Source: Agroathelia rolfsii
Taxonomy: Eukaryota; Basidiomycota; Agaricomycetes; Amylocorticiales; Amylocorticiaceae
Direction of reading: 5' to 3'
NCBI GenBank assembly: GCA_018343915.1
Contig: JABRWF010000003.1
Coordinates: 4,712,001 to 4,776,000 of the forward strand
DNA: 64,000 bases
Part shown: one piece after another, positions 59,468 through 64,000 of the stretch
Layout of the letters: the number at the start of each line of letters is the position of its first letter
Numbering within the stretch: position 1 is the stretch's first letter
The notes under the pieces: generated by a model
The model's input: only the letters and a program-made list of their open reading frames with translations
Told to the model about the DNA's origin: nothing
Database searches by the model: none
Made by a program: the position numbers and the translations under genes

Positions 59468-60603
59468 GACAACTGTGGTGTTTGGCGCGTTTGAAGAAAA
59501 AAAGAAAATTAAGGAGATAATATGACTGAAGGACTGAAGGAGTGGATTGTCCAGAAATGGACGGACGACAGCGATGAAGTTGTCGATTCTGTTTAAGCGA
59601 GTGGTATGAGTTGGTTGGTGGGTTGGTTGCAATCGATGAATGCACCCAGGAGTTGTTGCGAGCTCGCGACAAGTCCACGGACTGTGAAAGCTGGAGAGTC
59701 GGTGATGGGGACAGTAGACCCTTAAGTACTCGGGCGTTCTACACCATGACGACCATAACGTAAAGCCGCCTTTGCTGCTAGGCTCGTAAACGGAGGCTCG
59801 CTTATGGCCAGATATGGCAAGTGGTCATGATGAGCAAACAAGGAACAAGTAGATAGCGTAGTTTAACTAGCCCACAAGGGACGACCATAGAGACACTGTT
59901 AAGGGACTATGCAACGAGATAGACATTGGGTTAACCGTAAAAAGTGAACAATATTCGACGGACAATGTCCAGCGGAGTGCTAGTGGTGGAATGCATGCAT
60001 TGTGACCTCGGATGCGTGGATCATTCATTGTGACGTCGGTGACAATGTGACATGATGTTTACTTCCTATGAGTTTGGCTCCGAAGCGGACCGAGCGGCCC
60101 AGCCAGACCAGAAATGAACATCCCGGGTGAAACGTCCCGTTCGCTTTGATTTCTAAATGACACAGACTATTACCGCACAAGATCAACAGTTGCACCTATG
60201 ACGGTGGAGTGTACATGAGCAATGCCCCGATCCTGTAGGAGATTCACACCAAAGATAATGTAATGTTTTGCCATTTGAGCATGGCGAATCCGGTACATAC
60301 GGACTTGCCTTGATAGAAAGTCATGTACAGAACAGAATTTACTCAATCTACGAAATTCTCATGCATCTTATGACTCAGTGCTGAAACGCGGTAAAACAAA
60401 TGACATTGCCTCATTGGGAGTAATTATTAACATGCAAGATCCTGTATCAACTGCTTATCAGAGACAAGCGACACCACTGACCACCTTGGCCAAGTGACGC
60501 GCCAAGCACCAACGCGAGCTTCTGGAGCAGGGTAGACGCATACATCCAGGTCTACAGAAAATGAGATAATTCCTCCGGCGCAATTATCCACGACAGGGGT
60601 CGC
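59468..60603. other. intergenic, 1.1 kb
   Basis: Upstream of the small Ser-rich gene and downstream of the STEEP1-like gene. No coding or structural signal noticed. Confidence 0.5.
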
Positions 60604-61477
60604 TCATGCATCTGCACTCGTCTCTTCACCGTCGAAGGCATCCACAGGGAGCTGACCCTGCATTTGAGTTAGGGCACCAGCGAGTATGTACAGGTAAGGG
60701 CCAGACTTGACAGGAGGCGGCGTCGATTGATATGCTACCAGCAGCTTGCATCGAGGGCAGTGAAAACGATATTGGCGCTCGTGACCACCTTGCCTGTTGG
60801 TGGATGGGTATATCATGATTAATCATCAATCATCATCAGCTGTACTTGTATCCTGGCTCTCCACAACGGAATTCTGATGATGCACAGGATGCGTTTACTC
60901 GCCTTTCAAGAAGAACGGGCTCTCCACTCGTGGCGTTCAGTTTGAAGACCCTTGCTGGTCCAAGATCACTGTTCTGGGTGCGGATCACGATTGAATCATC
61001 TGTGCGACGGCGCGGGAGCGATGAAAGCAGTTTATCAATTACGAGCTGTACATGTCGCGCGTATAAGTCGGCTTAGCCCAGTGGGGATAATGATATCGCA
61101 GTAGCCTAGGGTGATGGATAAAGAGAAAAGGAAGAAAAAAAGAACCCACAACGAACTCCCCGCAAATGCAGTCTCAGGGACGGAAGAGATGGAAAAGGAA
61201 AGAAGAAGAAGAAGAAGAAGAAGAAGAAGAAAAAAAAAAAAAAAAGAACATGTTAGCACGAGCAAATACAACCAGTCTAATAGCGCGTAGGGTAGGATGG
61301 GATGGTTCGAGAACACACAATAGGTAGAGAGAGCTGCTGCAGACGATGCAGTGGGCTTTGCTACACGACCAGACGGATGAGCATGTGTGAGATGATCATA
61401 AAGGTGATACAGCAGCAGTGATTGAACAGACCATCAGTGCTGGACGAGACGGCAGAGCGGCTGACGACCTTGGGCAT
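60604..61477 (-). CDS. STEEP1/CXorf56 (UPF0428) homologue
   Basis: Five exons read leftwards: 61477-61432, 61360-61319, 61172-61150, 61045-60903, 60793-60604, giving 147 residues. It begins MPKVVSRSAVSSST, as in human STEEP1 (MPKVVSRSVVCSDT). Then STYYCICGEFV corresponds to VYYCLCGQMV, with a CxC pair, and HERQYRFHCPRCKLLVAYQS corresponds to [20 protein letters not shown], giving a CxxC pair. Together these four Cys could bind zinc. The animal protein promotes ER exit of STING and has an older role in nucleus or ER. Here the long coiled-coil tail of human STEEP1 is absent. Exon 3 is 23 nt, and intron 4 begins GCGAGT (GC-AG), required to keep frame. Confidence 0.85.
61199..61246. repeat. (GAA)n and poly(A) tract inside an intron
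   Basis: About ten AGA/GAA units followed by a poly(A) run, in intron 2 of the STEEP1-like gene. On the transcribed strand this is a (TTC)n/poly(T) polypyrimidine stretch. Confidence 0.85.
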
Positions 61478-61685
61478 CAGGAGAGTGGAGAAAGAGCAAC
61501 ACCGGAGACAGTGACAGTGTGACTGTGCAACAAGCAGGCAAGGGTAGCACAGCCACCATGCAAGGGACGCTCCGAGTGCCGGTTCCCAATTAAGACTCGC
61601 GCAGCTCCGTGGTGACTGTAATTGTCCTGGCCCAGCTATCCTCTGCCCCGTCATCATCATCTCTCCAGCCTCGAGCGCATCGCCC
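61478..61685. promoter_or_regulatory. divergent promoter STEEP1-like / AVO2-like
   Basis: 208 bp between outward-facing start codons. Confidence 0.5.
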
Positions 61686-63790
61686 ATGGCAGAGAGGGAT
61701 CCCTCTATACGGCTGCGAAATGCAGTCAAAGGTATGCATGCATTCTACTTAAAAAAATTTCCGCCAATATGGCTTGTCTAAACCTGTCCCCTTGCGCATA
61801 GATAATAACCTCTTTCTCGTCAAGAGGCTCGTTCAAAGAACAGACATGCGCAACCCCGACCCCGGACCACGACGCCTGACTTCACTCGCATGGGCTGCTG
61901 TCCTGGGTCATGAAGAGACCTTTCACTTCTTGCTCAATGCAGGTCATGATGATACTGAGCTCAGCAAGGTGCGCCAAACCAAAATCCAACCCCTTGACTC
62001 AAAGACTGTTGCTCATTCTCCATGGCCCTACAGGACACTGATGGCAATACCGTGCTCATGCTGCTGGCTGATAGAAAGCCATCTACCTCGGGCTCTCATC
62101 CAGCACACGACGGCGACAATGGCCCCACTCTGCGCATGGCTCGTTCGTATCATGAGCGATACGTCGAGTCCTATCCATACATTCTAGATTGGGCGAACAC
62201 ACTTGGGAAGACCATGCTGCATATTGCCGCTCTCAACGGAAACGAAGAGCTTGTTAGCGTACGTAATCTGATAATACAAACTAACACAGGAGCTTATGCT
62301 GTCTTATACAGATGCTCTGTGATCTAGATGCCGACGTAGACCTGCCTGATGTCGAGGGTAGCACGCCATTACACCAGTGAGTTTTGGGGTATCATTATTT
62401 CATGTGATGTTAATATTAATCCTCGCCCCCGCAGTGCAAGTGCCTGGGGTCATATTACAGTAAGTAGTGGCGTGACATGCCATTCTTGGTCTTATCTAAT
62501 AAATGAACACAGATCGTTCAAATGCTTATCGAGCGAGGTTGCCAATTTAATGCCAAAAACAACCAAGGCTTCTCGGCACTGGACTATGCTTATTCGTGGG
62601 CCCGATTCCTTCGTTAGTCCTGCCGTTTTTGCTAATGAGCTCTCTCGATCTTCAGTTTTAGCACCAAAGATAGCTTGGAGAATTCCGTTCGAAACCAATA
62701 CGAGCTGAAAAAGAAGTCGCGCAGGCGATTGCCTGTCTCACGCACAAAGGATTTGTCCATAGCTGCTGTGACGCCATCACTTCCGATCACGCCGCCTACA
62801 CCGACTTTGGCAAATACTAATGGCTTTTCTTCAACGACGCACAATGGCTTCCGTAGCAAGCTAGGCGCTCGTATACGTAGTGGCTCTGGTACGAGTCGAA
62901 CCACGAACACATCAGATTCCGGCGATTTAGATGGTAGCAGTCATGGACCAAGCTATCACGGGAACAGCCAATCCTCGGCATCATCTCCTTCGCATACCCA
63001 TGTCTATCAGGGCAACGGTTTTAGTGACCGTCTTCAGCCGCCCTACCCTGTACATGCTCAATCCCCCGGTCACATCTCTAGCACACAGTCATCGCAAGCG
63101 TCAACTTTGCAACTGCCTCCCAGCTCAATCTCAACGTTCTCACCTATTGTCACCCGAACATTGGAGAGGGATCAGGATGCCATGCAAAAGTACATACTCC
63201 GGAATCGAAGTGGAAGTTCATCGACGACAGACACCCGGTCCACATCAGCAGGACGCTCTGATGGGGACGACGGTCCGGCGCATGTATCCCGGGTTGTTGC
63301 AGCGACCTCTTCTACTGGTCCTCCCCAGCGGAGATTACGACCTTCGTATTCGGCGGCCCAGTTGCGCACACAATACACGGAGCCAATTGCTGAAGAATCC
63401 CTTCCAGACGCGATTCGCAATCGGTCTGGCACGAATCCTAGCAGCGATAGGCCACCTGTGCCGCCGATACCTCCTAACCTATCCCGCTCATCATCACAAA
63501 GATCTCAGCTCGGAAGCTCGCGATCGTATACAGATCCGACGTGGGACGACATTGACGGGGGTGGTAGTGTTGGCGGCGGCGGCGGCGGTGGTGGTTCTTC
63601 GACGGCGCAGTATGCGCGTTATGTTGAGCCACCGCTTGACATAGATACGAGCTCCGTCACAACACCTACGTCGGCGAGGAAGTTGTTGTTCAACATTCGG
63701 TCACGACCTGCGGGGACCATAGCTGACTTGGTTCCGCTAACGCGTCACCGGCGAGGATCGTCATCGGCATCGCTGCGTACTGGCGCATAA
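61686..63790 (+). CDS. ankyrin-repeat protein, AVO2-like (TORC2 component)
   Basis: Seven exons: 61686-61731, 61802-61968, 62034-62258, 62312-62376, 62435-62459, 62513-62595, 62656-63790, giving 581 residues. The start MAERDPSIRLRNAVKDNNLF and VKRLVQRTDMRNPDPG follow the opening of yeast Avo2 (PSVRLREAIVEGNLLIVKRL), a non-essential TORC2 subunit. Ankyrin repeats continue as RLTSLAWAAVLGHEETFHFL, LGKTMLHIAALNGNEELVSM, GSTPLHHASAWGH-like (a splice runs through it) and FNAKNNQGFSALDYAYS. After residue ~205 the protein is Ser/Thr-rich and disordered to the end, with a Gly-run (SVGGGGGGGGSS) and an ordered-looking ARKLLFNIRSRPAGTIADLV near the C-terminus. Phase is exact at all splices. Plasma-membrane TORC2 role is inferred from Avo2. 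Confidence 0.82.
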
Positions 63791-64000
63791 ACCTCTTCAA
63801 TTTTTTTTCTTTTTTTTTTCGGTTCTTCTCACGTTCGAATCCTCTTTCTTCTACAAAAGGGAGTCATTTGATATTTCTTTCTTTGTAACATGGCTTCTCG
63901 CAACCACATCTGCATTACTAGACCTCTTTTGCTTGGGGCGTTCTCTTTTCTCTCTCTTTTCCACAATCGGCTTGTGGTCTGTACGTATTTATTTCTTTTC
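63791..64000. other. 3' flank of the AVO2-like gene
   Basis: CT-rich sequence after the stop codon; nothing else seen before the right edge. Confidence 0.6.

Overview
The window is nuclear DNA of a filamentous basidiomycete, most likely an agaricomycete (mushroom-forming fungus). Nearly every gene is broken by several short GT-AG introns, mostly 50-70 nt. Genes are close together and often divergent. Several protein families are typical of that group: a DUF202 membrane protein, a BTB protein, a GT32 sphingolipid mannosyltransferase, and an integrase-like gene of a type I recall from basidiomycete genomes. No bacterial-style operons, CRISPR arrays, rRNA or tRNA genes were seen. All exon coordinates were worked out by hand from splice-site phase and protein-family continuity.

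Layout, left third (1-32.9 kb). Dense housekeeping genes: FMC1 (ATP synthase assembly), an HMG-box factor, SUA5 (t6A tRNA modification), DBP8 (ribosome-biogenesis helicase), a BTB-domain protein, MOB1 (NDR-kinase activator), a Ure2-like glutathione transferase, a mitochondrial MCUR1/DUF1640 protein, PYM (exon-junction-complex disassembly), GPN3 (RNA polymerase assembly GTPase), a SUR1/CSG1-like mannosyltransferase, an MFS transporter, PUS7 (tRNA/mRNA pseudouridine synthase), URA3 (OMP decarboxylase), a membrane-anchored type-B carboxylesterase and a CPD photolyase.

Middle (32.9-45.1 kb). More variable content. A decayed member of what looks like a lineage-specific membrane-protein family (33.4-35.4 kb) is followed by PLP1/TXNDC9 (phosducin-like chaperone cofactor) and DOM34 (Pelota, ribosome rescue). 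Then come a possible tiny three-exon gene, a DUF202 protein head-to-head with a secreted GH18 chitinase so that their start codons share one CATG, and an integrase-like gene that appears to have lost expected acidic residues (domesticated or eroding).

Right (45.1-64 kb). A gene-poor stretch of about 7 kb, a Pro/Ser-rich single-exon protein, a second gene-poor stretch of 3.7 kb, a WTAP/Mum2-like m6A-writer subunit with an unusual RD/RE/RG-rich tail, a small Ser-rich protein, a fungal STEEP1 (CXorf56) homologue, and a divergent AVO2-like ankyrin protein (TORC2).

The genes do not form one pathway. There is an informal excess of RNA/translation genes (SUA5, DBP8, PYM, GPN3, PUS7, DOM34, WTAP-like) and several divergent promoter pairs (SUA5/DBP8, GST/MCUR1, PYM/GPN3, PUS7/URA3, PLP1/DOM34, DUF202/chitinase, STEEP1/AVO2). 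Four of roughly 110 introns use GC-AG ends.
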